Assembly (NCBI RefSeq): GCF_040939455.1
Contig: NC_134120.1
Coordinates: 54,637,001-54,701,000, forward strand
Length of the DNA stretch: 64,000 nucleotides
From: Microcebus murinus
Lineage: Eukaryota; Chordata; Mammalia; Primates; Cheirogaleidae
Direction: 5' to 3'
A program made the position numbers and the translations under genes. The notes beneath the pieces are model-generated. The model searched no databases, was not told the DNA's origin, and was given only the letters and a program-made list of their open reading frames with translations. Below, in pieces: positions 45,126-55,935 of this stretch (positions are counted from its first letter, which is position 1; the number at the start of each line of letters is the position of its first letter).

Positions 45126-48100
45126 TTCTCATCAGCTCATGGGACATTCTGTAAGATCGACCATAACCTAGGACACAAAGCATGTCTCAAACAATTTTTT
45201 AAAATAGAAATTATACCATGTATCTTTTCAGATCACAGTGGAATAAACGTAGAAATCAAACCCTTACAGGAACTTTCATTTCTACACAAAGTCATGGAAA
45301 CTAAACAATCTTCTGCTGAATGATCACTTCATAAACAAAGAAATCAAGATGGAAATCAAAAGACTCTTTGAACTAAATGACAAAGGCGACACAGGTTATC
45401 AAAATCTGTGGGACACAGCTAAAGCAGTCCCGAGAGGAAAGTTTATTTCCATAAATACCTATATCCAAAAGTCAAAAAGATCAAAAATAGACAACCTAAT
45501 GAATCGACACAAAGAGCTGTAAAAACAAGAACAGACTGACTCCAAACCCATCAGAAGAAGTGAAATCATTAAAATCAAATCAGAACTAAATGAAATTGAC
45601 AACAGGGAAGCTATACGGAAGATTAACAAAACAAAAAGTTGGTTCTTTGAAAAAATAAATAAAATTGACACACCTTTGGCTAGACTAACAAAAAGCAGAA
45701 AAGAAAAATCTCTAATAAGCTCCATCAGGAACAATAAAGGAGAAATTACAACTGATGCCATGGAGATACAAGATATAATTTACAAATACTACAAAAACCT
45801 CTATGCACACAAACTGGAAAATGTGGAGGAAATGGGCAATTTCTTAGAAACACACAGCCTCCCTAGGCTCAACCAAGAAGAAACAGAATTCCTGAACAGA
45901 CCAATATCAAGTACTGAAATTGAAACAGCAATAAAAAAAACCTTCCTAAAAAGAAAAGTCCTTGACCATATGGTTTCATATTCGAATTTTACCACACCTA
46001 CAAAGAAGATCTGGTGCCTATCCTGCAGAAATTATTCCACAACATTGAGAAGGATGGAAGCCTCCCCAACACATTTCATGAAGCCAACATACCAAAACCA
46101 GGAAAGGATGCAACAAAAAAAGAAAACTATACCAAAACCAGGAAAGGATGCAACAAAAAAAGAAAACTACAGACCAATATCCCTTATGAATATAGATGCA
46201 AAAATTCTCAACAAAAATCCTAGCTAACCGAATCCAGGTGCTTATCAAAAAAATAATCCATCACAACCAAGTGAGCTTCATCCCAGAGATGCAGAGATGG
46301 TTCAACATATGCAAATCTATAAATGTAACTCACTATATAAACAGAAGCAAAAATAAAGACTATATGATCCTCTCAATAGATGCAGAAAAAGCATTTGACA
46401 AAATTCAACACCCTTTTATGATAAGAACACTTAACAAAATAGGCATAGATGGGGCTTACCTAAAAATGATACAAGCCATATATGACAAACCCACAGCCAA
46501 TAATCATACTAAACAGAGAAAAATTGAAAGCATTCTCACTTAGAACTGGAACAAGGCAAGGTTGCCCAATATCTCCACTTCTATTCATCATAGTGCTGGA
46601 AGTCCTTACTATAGCAATCAGACAAGAGAGCGGAATTAAGGGCATCCAAATGGGAGCAGAAGAGATCAAACTCTCACTCTTTGTTGATGATATGATACTA
46701 TATCCAGAAAACCACAAGGATCCCACCATGATACTCCTTGAATTAATAAATGAATTCAGTAAAGTCTCTGGATACAAAATTTATACACACAAATCAAAGG
46801 CATTCATTTACGCCTATAACAGTCAAAGTGAGAACCAAATCAAAGACTCAGTTCCCTTCAAAATAGCAACAACAACAAAAAAATAAAGTACCTAGGAATA
46901 TATTTAACTAAGGAGGTAAAAGACCTCTACATGGGGAACTATGAAACACTGAAGAAGGAAGTAGCAGAGGATGTAAACAGGTGGAAGACCATACCATGCT
47001 CATGGGTTGGCAAAATCAACATTGTTAAAATGTCTATACTACCCAAAGTGATCTACAGAGTCAATACAATCCCTATTAAAATACCATCATCATTTTTCAC
47101 AGATATAGAAAAATAATTTTACATGTCATATGGAACCAGAGAAGACCCTGTATAGCAAAAGCAATCCTAGGCAATAAAAACAAAATGTGAGGTATCAATT
47201 TACCAGACTTCAAACTATATTACAAGGCTATAGTAATTAAAACAGCTTGTAATTGGCACAAGAACAGGGACATTGACCAGTGGAATAGAACAGAGAACCC
47301 AGATATAAAACCATCCTCATATAGCCAATTAATCTTTGACAAAGCAGAGAAAAACATACACTGGGGAAAAGAATCCTTATGCAATATAAATGGTGCTGGG
47401 AAAACTGGATAGCCACATGTAGAAGACTGAAACAAGACCCACACCTTTCACCTCTCACAAAAATCAACTCACATTTGGTAACAGACTTAAACTTAAGGTG
47501 TGAAACTATTAGAATTCTAGAGGGAAACGTTGGAAATACCCTTCTAGACATTGGCCTAGGCAAAGAATTTATGAAGAAGACCCCAAAGGCAATCACAATA
47601 GCAGCAAAAATAAACAAATGGGACCTAATGAAATTAAAAAGCTTCTGCACAGCCAAAGAAACTGTCAAGAGAGCAAACAGACAACTCACATAATGGGAGA
47701 AAATTTTTGCAAGCTACACATCTGTTACAGGGCTGATAACTAGAATCTATTTAGAACTAAGGAAAATCAGGAAGAAAAAATCAAATAACCCCATTAAAAA
47801 GTGGGCAAAGGACTTGAACAGAAACTTTTCTAAAGAAGACAGAAGAATGGCCAACAAACATATGAAAAAATGCTCAACATCTCTAATCATCAGGGAAATG
47901 CAAATCAAAACCACAATGAGATATCACTTAACTCCAGTGAGAATGGCCTTTATCAAAGAGTCCCCAAACAACAATTGCTGGTGTCTACGGGGAGAGATAG
48001 GAACACTCCTACACTGCAGGTAGGACTGCAAACCAGTTCAACCTCTGTGGAAAGCAATATGGAGATACCTTAAAGCAATACAAGAGAATCTGCCATTTGA

Positions 48101-48415
48101 TTTAGCAATCCTATTACTGGGCATCTACCCAAAAGAACTAAAGACACTCTATAAAAAGACACCTGCACTTGAATGTTTATAGCAACACAATTCACAATTG
48201 CGAAGATGTGGAAACAACCAAAGTGCCCATCAATACATGAGTGGATTAATAAAATGTGATATATGTATACCATGGAGTACTATTCAGCTTTAAGAAACAA
48301 TGGTGATATAGCACCTCTTGTATTTTCCTGGCTAGAGCTGGAACCCATTCTACTAAGTGAAGTATTCCAAGAATGGAAAAACAAGCACCACATGTACTCA
48401 CCAGCAAATTGGTTT
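45126..48415 (+). pseudogene. L1 ORF2 pseudogene (endonuclease part, reverse transcriptase, C-terminus)
   Basis: L1 ORF2 copies L1 RNA into DNA at nicked chromosomal sites. In order one sees the endonuclease end (45240-45480, 'FHFYTK'-like, broken), the linker (45676-45960), '[18 protein letters not shown]' (about 46157-46210), '[15 protein letters not shown]' (46375-46420), the reverse transcriptase centre '[12 protein letters not shown]' (46677-46712) and C-terminal '[20 protein letters not shown]' (47850-47910). The N-terminal endonuclease start is missing. The frame is broken several times, including by a 40-base tandem duplication at 46091-46170. The catalytic motif reads F-V-D-D where L1 normally has F-A-D-D. 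It cannot make a working protein. Confidence 0.92.
46091..46170 (+). repeat. 40-base tandem duplication inside L1 ORF2
   Basis: Bases 46091-46130 and 46131-46170 match at 39 of 40 positions ('accaaaaccaggaaaggatg' then 'caacaaaaaaagaaaactat/c'). Forty is not a multiple of three, so it shifts the reading frame by one. Confidence 0.97.
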
Positions 48416-48685
48416 CATTGATCAACACCTAAGTGGACATACAGAAAATACATTTATTGGGTGTCGGGCAGGTATGGGGTGAGAGGGGATAGTTATATAC
48501 ATACACAATGAGTGTGATGCGCACCATCTGGGGGATGGACACGCTTGAAGCTCTGACTGAAGGGTGGATGGGGTGCATGGACAATATACGTAACCTTAAC
48601 AGTTGTACACCCAAAATATGCTGCAATAAAAAAGATATAAAAAATATAAATAAAAATTTAAAAAAAGGAAAATGAAGGGAATTAG

Positions 48686-48742
48686 AAGTGCAAGGTGGGG
48701 CAGTTGCAATTTTTCATGCTAAGGTCATCTTGAGAGTGTCAC
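48686..48742 (+). mobile_element. L2 LINE, right part
   Basis: 'aagtgcaaggtggggcagtt', 'gcaatttttcatgctaaggt' continue the L2 of 44890. Confidence 0.6.
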
Positions 48743-48900
48743 TTAACTTTACTAGGCCATACTTCCTTTTTCATGAAATGGAACTGATCCCTGCCGCACA
48801 GAGGCACAGCCATGGTGGAAGGAGGTAGTGCTGTTCAGAGCAGGGACACGCCTGATCCAGACTAACGCCCACACAGTTATCACTATCGCTGTCAGTTACA
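48743..48900 (+). mobile_element. MIR fragment
   Basis: 'cacttaactttactaggcca', 'ttcatgaaatggaactgatc', 'cctgccgcacagaggcac'. Confidence 0.6.
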
Positions 48901-49989
48901 TGAGTGCGTCCCCTAGACCACCCGCACACACAGAAAGAGAAAGCTAGTAACTGTGTAGTTGATGGAGTTTACAACTATCTCTTCCACTAGCGCCACCAAG
49001 CCTAAACTGACTTCAACAAGGAGCAAAGGACATTTTGATCCACAGTAATAGAAAAGATTTTCAAAGCAAATCCTCTTGAGATAGAAAACAAAGATTTCAC
49101 TCTCAGTTCTTTCACTTGCAGCAGCAGGAGTTGGTGGAGGAGGGTAAGGCTTGGCTGAGAAGAAGGAGAAAGAGCATGGGAGGCCCGAGGGCAAAAGGAG
49201 GAAACAATTCCCAACAGGGGACAGAAAGATGGGAAGAAAAGGCCACAGTTTTAGCTGCGTCCTGACTTGATTTCCAAATGCCCTGTCCAGACGTGCTCAG
49301 TAACAGCTTGTTTGAACAAAATGCCTCCCACAGGCCAAGTCTACTCAATAAACTTAGACTTCAAGTGACAGGACAGAACTGAGGGAACCTCAGTTAAGGT
49401 CGAAGGCCTGCTTAGTCTCACGGACTGTACATGAAGTAGAAGGAACAGCTTGCACTGGAGGTAGGAGCTACAGCCTGGGAGCAGAAATATTCTAACAATA
49501 AGGAATTAATCATTTATGCTTGGTCCCCGGTGGTAGAAAACAATTTATCAGTGGCCCTGGCTGTCTCTTGTCCAGGCCAGTGTATGCTTTATAAACCCAC
49601 CCGCTTAGGGCTAGCACTAATTTTGGGTCCAATAGCTATTTAGGCTCAATGTTAATGTGGTTTTTGTTGCTTTTTGCTGGCTGTTTGCTTCTCATAGTAC
49701 CATAGGGAACTAATCAGTCAAACACTGGCATAGATATATACTTCTATTTGTTTGTATAATAAATCTTATAAATCCAGTCTTTAAAACTATCTGTCTTCTA
49801 TAGTTTGCCTTGGTAACTCCTCAGCCTGGGAGGGGACATCAGATATATCAGATGCCACATGCAAACCTCTCCTATGTTGTGCCAGGTGCCAAGGAGCTAT
49901 GTGATGCAGATGCAAACCCAACAGGTGGCTTATCTCGTCCTAACAATAGCTTCTGGTGATGGTGGCTGAGTGGCAGCTCCACCTGGATC
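48901..49989. other. Unique sequence, no gene recognised
   Basis: No exon or assignable repeat. Minus-strand open frames of 93 codons or fewer (48913-49348) overlap in three phases. Confidence 0.4.
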
Positions 49990-50128
49990 TGGGAGCCTCA
50001 ACTAGACCCTGTGGGCAGTAGTTCCCCACCTTTTCAAGTATGAGACACCATTGTAAAATCAGAAAATGCCTACGTCCCATTAATAGTACTTGTGTCACTT
50101 ATTTTAAAAATCCTCATTGACAACAAGC
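49990..50128. mobile_element. Possible old MER-type fragment
   Basis: 'cagtagttccccaccttttc', 'aagtatgagacaccattgta', 'aaatcagaaaatgcctacgt' resembles the start of ancient hAT-type elements ('cagtggttcccaacctttt'). It flanks the inverted-repeat element at 50131. Confidence 0.4.
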
Positions 50129-50130
50129 TA

Positions 50131-50578
50131 CTGTGTTTCCCCAAAAATAAGACAGAGTCTTATATTTATTTTTCCTCAAGAAGACACCCTAGGGCTTATT
50201 TTCAGGGGATGTGTTATTTCTTTTTAAGTACGGTACAACAATCTACATCTATGCAAATATAGGTAAGTCGTTTTCTTCTGGAACATCATCATAACTCTCC
50301 AAACCCCAAATTCCATCCTGAATTTCTTGCGACTCTATTTCCTTTAGAACCATTGGCCCCAATCTCTCCTGTCGAGCACTAGAGCTCTCATGAGCAGATG
50401 AGAAGGGCTGCTGTCTTCTTTACCGCTCTGCGAGGAAATGCATGGGTTGTGCAGATGCACTGCGGAGCCACGCCCGTCACTAGGGCTTATTTTCGGGGTA
50501 GGGCTTATATTGCACAAATGCTTAGAAATCCTGCTAGGGCTTCTTTTATGGATTGGTCTTATTTTCAGGGAAACACAG
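50131..50578. mobile_element. Non-autonomous TA-flanked inverted-repeat DNA transposon (Tc1/mariner-like)
   Basis: 448 bases bounded by TA (50129-50130 and 50579-50580). The ends are inverted repeats that match at 21 of 23 positions: left CTGTGTTTCCCCAAAAATAA..., right (reverse) CTGTGTTTCCCTGAAAATAA.... Internal copies of the end motif occur ('agggcttattttcaggggat' near 50191 and 'agggcttattttcggggtag' near 50482). It has no transposase. TA duplication and end structure suggest Tc1/mariner or a related group. Confidence 0.85.
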
Positions 50579-50580
50579 TA

Positions 50581-51919
50581 TGACAAATTCAGAGCCGTTT
50601 TAAAGTGAATGTTGGGTTGCATAGATGGCAACGGCATCCGCAGGCGCTACGTGCAGCTCAGCCTCCGGACAGCGCTCGCCAAGCACGCCAGTGTGATGAG
50701 CCTCGCGGGTCCTCAGACAGAATTTGTTAAGGGCAACATGTGGAGTGTTTTAAAAGAACTACCAGTACTGGAACGAACAGACTGCCGCTTGCCAGCAGCT
50801 ACCTTAAGCACAAATAAACATGGAAAGTGGAAATGGGTGTCCACTGCGGTTAGGTTCCGGCTCCCCTCTGGCTGGTGCTGACCTTGGTCCTCCTGTCTTT
50901 GTTGGGCTCTGCAGCTGCCTCCAACCTGAACTGTCACCTGCTTCCTCCCATTGACAGGCAAGAGTGGACATAAATTCCAATGTGCTCATCTCAGAGAACA
51001 CTCAGTCGCTTTGCATTTCTTAAAGCTCAGTTCTCAAAGCACAGGCTGAACAGAGCAACCACATCTCGATTGTTCTCGGACTTGCTCCCTCCCTGCTCCT
51101 ACTGGTTGGGGCCATGAACCCAGGACTTGCAGGCGTGCCCCTGCCCTGGAGCCCTGTTCAGAGCCTGCCTTCTGAGGACGGTCCTCATGGCAGGAGGCAG
51201 TAGTTTATAAACCTCATGGCAGCCGACTTCATGCTGCCTGGATTTTCCTCCATTCTTCAGAGGCGCGTCCCTTGGGGCGTGTTTCCTGCTCTGACTACAA
51301 ACATCTGAGCACTGAAGACACACCAGTCCCTGCTTATGAGCTTAACGCCAGCTTGGAGCCAGGGCCTGGGTCACTGCAGGCCTCTTGCTGTGAGGGCAGA
51401 TCTGGGCGGTGACCCACGGAGACACAGGGTTGTCATGGAGAGGAGAGACTCGAGCTACTGCCAGTGTCTGACCAAGTTTCTGAGGTGTCTGCTAAGGAAA
51501 AAGGAGAATTCTGATTAGAAAGAGCTAAAAACTCCAGGGAACTATTTCTGTACCTAACTGAGAGAGAAGTTGAGACCACAGCCAGACCATCCCATCCTGG
51601 GTGATCTAAGGAGCTCCAGCCAAAGCAACAGCTAAGAGGAGTTTCAGATGACGTCTGCAGAGCTGCAAGGAGAAGGGAAAGAGGAAGGTACTGAAGTGTC
51701 TCCCAAGAATTGGTTCCTCATTCACGGGTCTTTAACGCAGAATGTGTCTTTCTGCATTCCTGAGGATTGAGGATGCAGCCTGAGCCCAGATCCAGGTGGC
51801 TGAGGGAGGGGATTCTTGACCTGGCCTACTTATTATTATAAATTTTGGGGTAACTAGCTTCTGGGAAGCAGCCTAGTTAAAAACAGAAAGAAGTTAAAAA
51901 TGGCAGTCAGCCGGCTCAG
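50581..51919. other. Unique sequence, no gene recognised
   Basis: An open frame of 90 codons (plus, 50609-50881) begins right after the transposon in CpG-containing sequence ('gcggcatccgcaggcgctac'-like). It shows no domain I know. The rest is plain. Confidence 0.4.
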
Positions 51920-52125
51920 TGTACAAACCCCAGCCCAGTCCCTTATGGTGCATCTCAGTCTCCTCCGCTGTGAAATGGTGCTCACAGCAGCCCCTCCGCT
52001 ACAGCCACGGTGGCCAGTGGGCTGACAATGAACTTGGGGTATAATTTTATAGTGATTCGGCACTGCAGTTGAACAAGCTTGATTCCAAATGTAGTAAAAG
52101 TAGGCCCCCAATAAATATTAATTCA
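51920..52125 (+). mobile_element. MIR fragment
   Basis: 'tgcatctcagtctcctccgc', 'tgtgaaatggtgctcacagc' and the late 'aggcccccaataaatattaa' fit MIR. Confidence 0.65.
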
Positions 52126-52289
52126 GTGAATTACTATCAATAATAAATTCTTCAGGAGAGGCACTGGAAAAAATGTTTATGACTGGCAAATTGTGTGCAG
52201 GGTGAGTTTTACAAGGGAATACGATACCTTGTGAGCTGAGATGGCACTGAGTCTTAAACAGAGAAAACATTTCAGAAGAGCAATAAATA

Positions 52290-52606
52290 CTGTCAGCCCT
52301 CCATATCTATGGGTTCGACATCTATAGATTCAATCAACTGTGCATCAAAAATACTAGAAAAAAGTGGATGGTTGCATCTGTACTGAACATGTACAGACTT
52401 TTCCCTCTTGTCATTATTCCCTAAACAATACCATAAGACAAATTCGGTATTATAAGCAATCTACAGGTGATGTAAAGTGTATGGGAGGATTGTGTAGGTT
52501 ATGTGCAAATATAATGCCATTTTACACCAAGGACTTGAGCATCTGTGGGTTTTGGTATCCAAGGCGGCCCTGGAACCAATCCCCCAGGGACACCGAGGGA
52601 TGACTG
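52290..52606 (-). mobile_element. MER2 (Tigger/pogo-type) DNA transposon, near complete
   Basis: 317 bases between TA duplications (52288-52289; 52607-52608). It includes 'catgtacagacttttccctc', 'tgtcattattccctaaacaa', 'ggtattataagcaatctaca', 'gacttgagcatctgtgggtt' and inverted ends ('cagccctccatat' against 'gacaccgagggatgactg'). Matches the reverse of MER2 as I know it. Confidence 0.88.
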
Positions 52607-52619
52607 TATTTGGTTCTGC

Positions 52620-52790
52620 AGAAGTGGCCTTGGCATCAAGATGCCTGCATTCTACTCCTGTTTCTGCTATTAATTTGCTTTGTGGCATTGAACAAGCTGA
52701 CTTCAGACTCACTGTTTTTTCATTTGCAAACTGAACAAATTGGGCCAGATTATATCTAAGGTTCATTTCTATTCGAACAGGAGTAATTCT
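52620..52790 (+). mobile_element. MIR fragment
   Basis: 'ctgcattctactcctgtttc', 'tttgtggcattgaacaagct', 'gggccagattatatctaagg' follow the MIR order. Confidence 0.6.
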
Positions 52791-52929
52791 ATAATGGTCT
52801 CTGGTACTTCTGCAAGAAAAGCTACTTGTAAGGCAAGTCAAAAGTGGTTTTAAGGAAAAAAAAAACAGATCTATGTCTTTTTCAATGTATACCTGTTTTC
52901 ACCAGGATGAAAAACACCACCACCATCAC

Positions 52930-53095
52930 CATCACCGTTGCTATTGCCTACTGTTTACTGTGCGCTACAGTCTGCACTAGAGCACGTTGCACCCATGGCT
53001 TCATTCAATCCCCTCAACAACTCTCAGCATTTCACAAGATTCATCCACAAAAGAGGAGATTTACATTCCCTAACAAAAAAATGGGATCGTTATGG
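52930..53095 (+). mobile_element. MIR fragment
   Basis: 'actgtttactgtgcgctaca', 'ggcttcattcaatcccctca', 'acaaaagaggagatttacat'. Confidence 0.6.
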
Positions 53096-53102
53096 ACTAT
53101 GT

Positions 53103-53204
53103 GACTTAAAGCTACCATTTATTAGTATAGCCCCACGAGCCAGGTGCTTCACATGTTTTTCTGCTAATCCTCGCCACTCTGCAGAGGAGGTAACACAGTC
53201 TGAC
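53103..53204 (+). mobile_element. MIR fragment
   Basis: 'taccatttattagtatagcc', 'gagccaggtgcttcacatgt', 'ctaatcctcgccactctgca'. Confidence 0.6.
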
Positions 53205-53720
53205 ACTAGTCTTCTGTTGCTGTGTAACAAATTCTACAAATTTGGGGCTTAAAATAACACCCGCTTATCATCTTGTAATTTCCATGGGTCAGGAGCCCAG
53301 CGCAGCTTAGCTGGGTCCTCTGCTCAGGTGCGACAAGGCTACAGCAAGGTGTCAGGTGGGCCGTGGTCTCCTCGCGTCTCATCGCACTGAAGTCTTCTTC
53401 CAAGCTCACGTCGCCACGAGACGGCCTGAGGTGGTGGCGCCGAGGCTCCTGCCTTCCCGCTGGCTGTCAAGTGGGGCTGTCCTCAGCTCCCACCTGCCGC
53501 TCTCTGACACGTGGTCTTCTCCACACCAAGGCAGTGCACTCTTGCAAGGCCACCAGGGGAGCGGCCCTGACTCCAGTCTCCACCCCTGGACCCTCTCTTC
53601 AAGGACTCGCCTGATTGGGTCAGGCCCACCCAGGGAAATTGCCCTCATTAACTCAAACCACAGCTCAGGTACCTTGATTACTTCTGCAGAACCCTTTCAC
53701 CTCTGTCTCGCAGCGTAAGA
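53205..53720. mobile_element. Ancient LTR-like repeat
   Basis: Starts 'ttctgttgctgtgtaacaaa', 'ttggggcttaaaataacacc', then 'tagctgggtcctctgctcag', and later 'tgattgggtcaggcccaccc'. I recognise this as an old LTR-type family but cannot name it. The GC-rich centre gives false open frames on both strands. Confidence 0.55.
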
Positions 53721-54044
53721 TAATCCAAGATAATCCTGGGTGTGACGTCCCGCCCTACTCACAGGTCCCACACGCGGGGAGGGTTACCCAGGGCTGGCAC
53801 GCCAGGGGCGGGAACCACAGCCTACCACTCTGCCTGGCACCAGCCCTGTTTTAGGAGTCACAAGCACCTGTCTAAAGCCCCATGAGGAGCAGACGGTGAC
53901 ACTGGACTTTCAGTCAAGCTGGGAGCCCCGAGCTCCTTCTTCCGTATGACACCCTGTTCAAAAAGCAAACTTCACAATCTCACAACGAACCCTTTGTGGA
54001 CATCGTCTGGAGCAAACGGGTCCATAACATACTTGACCACATGG
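53721..54044. other. Unique sequence upstream of a CpG-rich block
   Basis: No gene or repeat recognised. Confidence 0.4.
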
Positions 54045-54560
54045 CAAGCTCACCGCGGTTCAGGCCGGATCGAGACTCCGGGCACCCGGCTCAGCACCTC
54101 TCAATCCGCCCCGGACCTGGGCCGCCAAACCCGAGTCCCCAGAAACCTGCGCACAAACTACCAAGACATGTGACCCAAGGGAACAGGCGTCCTGCGCCAT
54201 CGTCTCTCTGCCCGCCCCTTCCTCCCGCTCCACTGTCCTCGCCCAGGGGCTGCGCCGTTGCGCAGGAAGCTGTGCCACCAGGACGTTTCCCGCTCGGTGG
54301 TGACCACCCTCCTCTCCCAGCCCTGTGCCTCGCACGGATGAAATGCTCGGCCAGCGTCTGCTGGATGGGACTCTTTCCTCGGCTGGCCATAGCAGGTCTT
54401 AGACTATCGTTTCCTCCTCCAAAGCTTCGTGTCCCAAGGTGCCCGAGTTGACCAAGGTGCCCTGTGCGACAGCCGCGTGTACCCTTGGTGCCCGGCCCCT
54501 GCCCCGGCGGGCGCGGAGCATGTGTCGCTGCGCCTGGCCGGACGCTGCCACGTGAGTGTT
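54045..54560. promoter_or_regulatory. CpG-island-like block
   Basis: I count about 44 CpG in roughly 510 bases at about 62% G+C, an observed/expected near 0.9 by rough estimate. Neighbouring DNA is CpG-poor. Runs include 'caccgcggttcaggccggat' and 'ggggctgcgccgttgcgcag'. No repeat family explains it. A 151-codon plus frame (53996-54451) and 91-99 codon minus frames cross it, but high G+C removes stops in all phases, so these are weak evidence. It could be the promoter of an unseen transcript, or a GC-biased patch. Confidence 0.5.
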
Positions 54561-54700
54561 GTGGCAGGAGTTGGACCCAGGACTGAGGGATGCAAAGCCA
54601 TGCTCTTTCCGTGCCACACTGTCGAATGTTTTTCCCTCAAATCAAGTACAGTCCCAGAAACTTTGAAAACTTTGAACTGTGTTTAGTTAGATATGAAGGT

Positions 54701-54724
54701 TTTTGTTGTTGTTGTTGTTGTTGT
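54701..54724 (+). repeat. (TTG)n microsatellite
   Basis: 'tttttgttgttgttgttgtt' leading into the poly(T) of a reverse Alu piece; probably a remodelled Alu tail. Confidence 0.9.
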
Positions 54725-54727
54725 TTG

Positions 54728-54915
<188 letters not shown>

Positions 54916-55096
54916 TAGAGTCCTAATGGACTTCTTAGCAGATACACATTTCTCAAACGTGCCAACCTATTCACATTAGCTATGACCTGGTATTTCCATA
55001 CACTTGTGCTCCTCAGTGCATGTACTGGCCTGAGACTGATTTGTCTTTCAGGAAAAATCAGAAGAAAGAAAAGCAAAGAGGGGCAAAAGGATGGCT

Positions 55097-55280
55097 GTGT
55101 GGGGTGTGGTGTGGGGTGTGGTGTGGGGTTGGGGTGGGGTGTGGGGTGTGGAGTGGGGTGTGGGGTGGGGTTGGGGGTGGGGTGGGGTGTGGGGTGTGGA
55201 GTGGGGTGTGGGGTGGGGTGGGATGTGGGTGTGGGGTGGGGTGTGGGCTGCTGGGTGGGGTGTGGGGTGGGGAGGAGGAA
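55097..55280 (+). repeat. G-rich minisatellite
   Basis: About 180 bases of GGGGTGTGGGGTGTGG-type repeats. It includes an exact 40-base repeat (55131-55170 and 55179-55218, period 48). Many runs of four G occur on the plus strand. Confidence 0.95.
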
Positions 55281-55794
55281 GGGCAGGCCCCAGAGCAGCC
55301 TGTGAGCTGCAGAGAAGATGGGACAGACACATTCCTGGGGCTTTCACGTGCTTCTGTCGCCACCTAGCCACCTCGGGGAGAAATGGCCCTCTCCAACAAG
55401 TCTGTCCAGACGTCCCCCTGAAGGTTGTTTGCCCACCTACACGTGGACACGTTGGACCTTTCCTGCAAAGTGCCTACGTGCTTTGTCTTTTTTTCATTAG
55501 CAGTTTTCTTTACCAGTTGTTTGCAAGGCCTATTACGTTTAAAGAGAAATTCTGAAAAATTGTTATCACTAAGGATTGACAGCATTAAGTCTTCTCAGCC
55601 CCAAAGAAGGGGATCTGTTACTGCTTTAGAAGCCCTGTCCTGTCTGAGTCCCTGACTCTGCCAAGTACCCTCCATGTGCACATGCCCAAATTGCACCCTG
55701 GCGTCAGGGCCCGGGTCAAATGCGGTCTCCTCCATGCAACTTACAAAAACAGTAGCTAACGTCATTCCACATGGCCCACGCACCAGCAGCGTTA
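55281..55794. other. Unique sequence, no gene recognised
   Basis: No repeat or exon recognised. Opposed open frames near 55318-55655 are weak. Confidence 0.4.
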
Positions 55795-55935
55795 GGAGCA
55801 TGGTCTTGTGTAATTCTCATGACAATCTCATGAGGTAGGCACGATTATTTCCATTTTATACTTAAGGGAACCAAGGCATGGTGCTGTCACACAGCCAGTC
55901 CTTGGCAAGGCTGGGTTTCAAACCCAGTTGTCCGC
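55795..55935 (+). mobile_element. MIR SINE
   Basis: 'taattctcatgacaatctca', 'tgaggtaggcacgattattt', 'ccattttatacttaagggaa', 'cacacagccagtccttggca', 'aggctgggtttcaaaccca'. Confidence 0.88.

Larger units (their letters stand above)
45126..48673 (+). mobile_element. 5'-truncated L1 (3.5 kb), lemur-type
   Basis: Begins in the ORF2 endonuclease region, runs through reverse transcriptase and C-terminal parts, a 3' UTR (48425-48620) shared with the L1 at 39749, and an A-rich tail. Target duplication aaAGGGAATTAG-like at 45114-45125 and 48674-48685 (one mismatch) lies in L2, so the insertion split the L2. Confidence 0.93.

Noticed and set aside
53996..54451. 151-codon frame in the CpG-rich block as a gene
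   Set aside because: High G+C reduces stops in all phases, frames of similar length exist on the other strand, and no domain is visible.
55020..55555. Trp/Gly/Val-rich frames of 107-154 codons
   Set aside because: They are read from the G-rich minisatellite in all phases.
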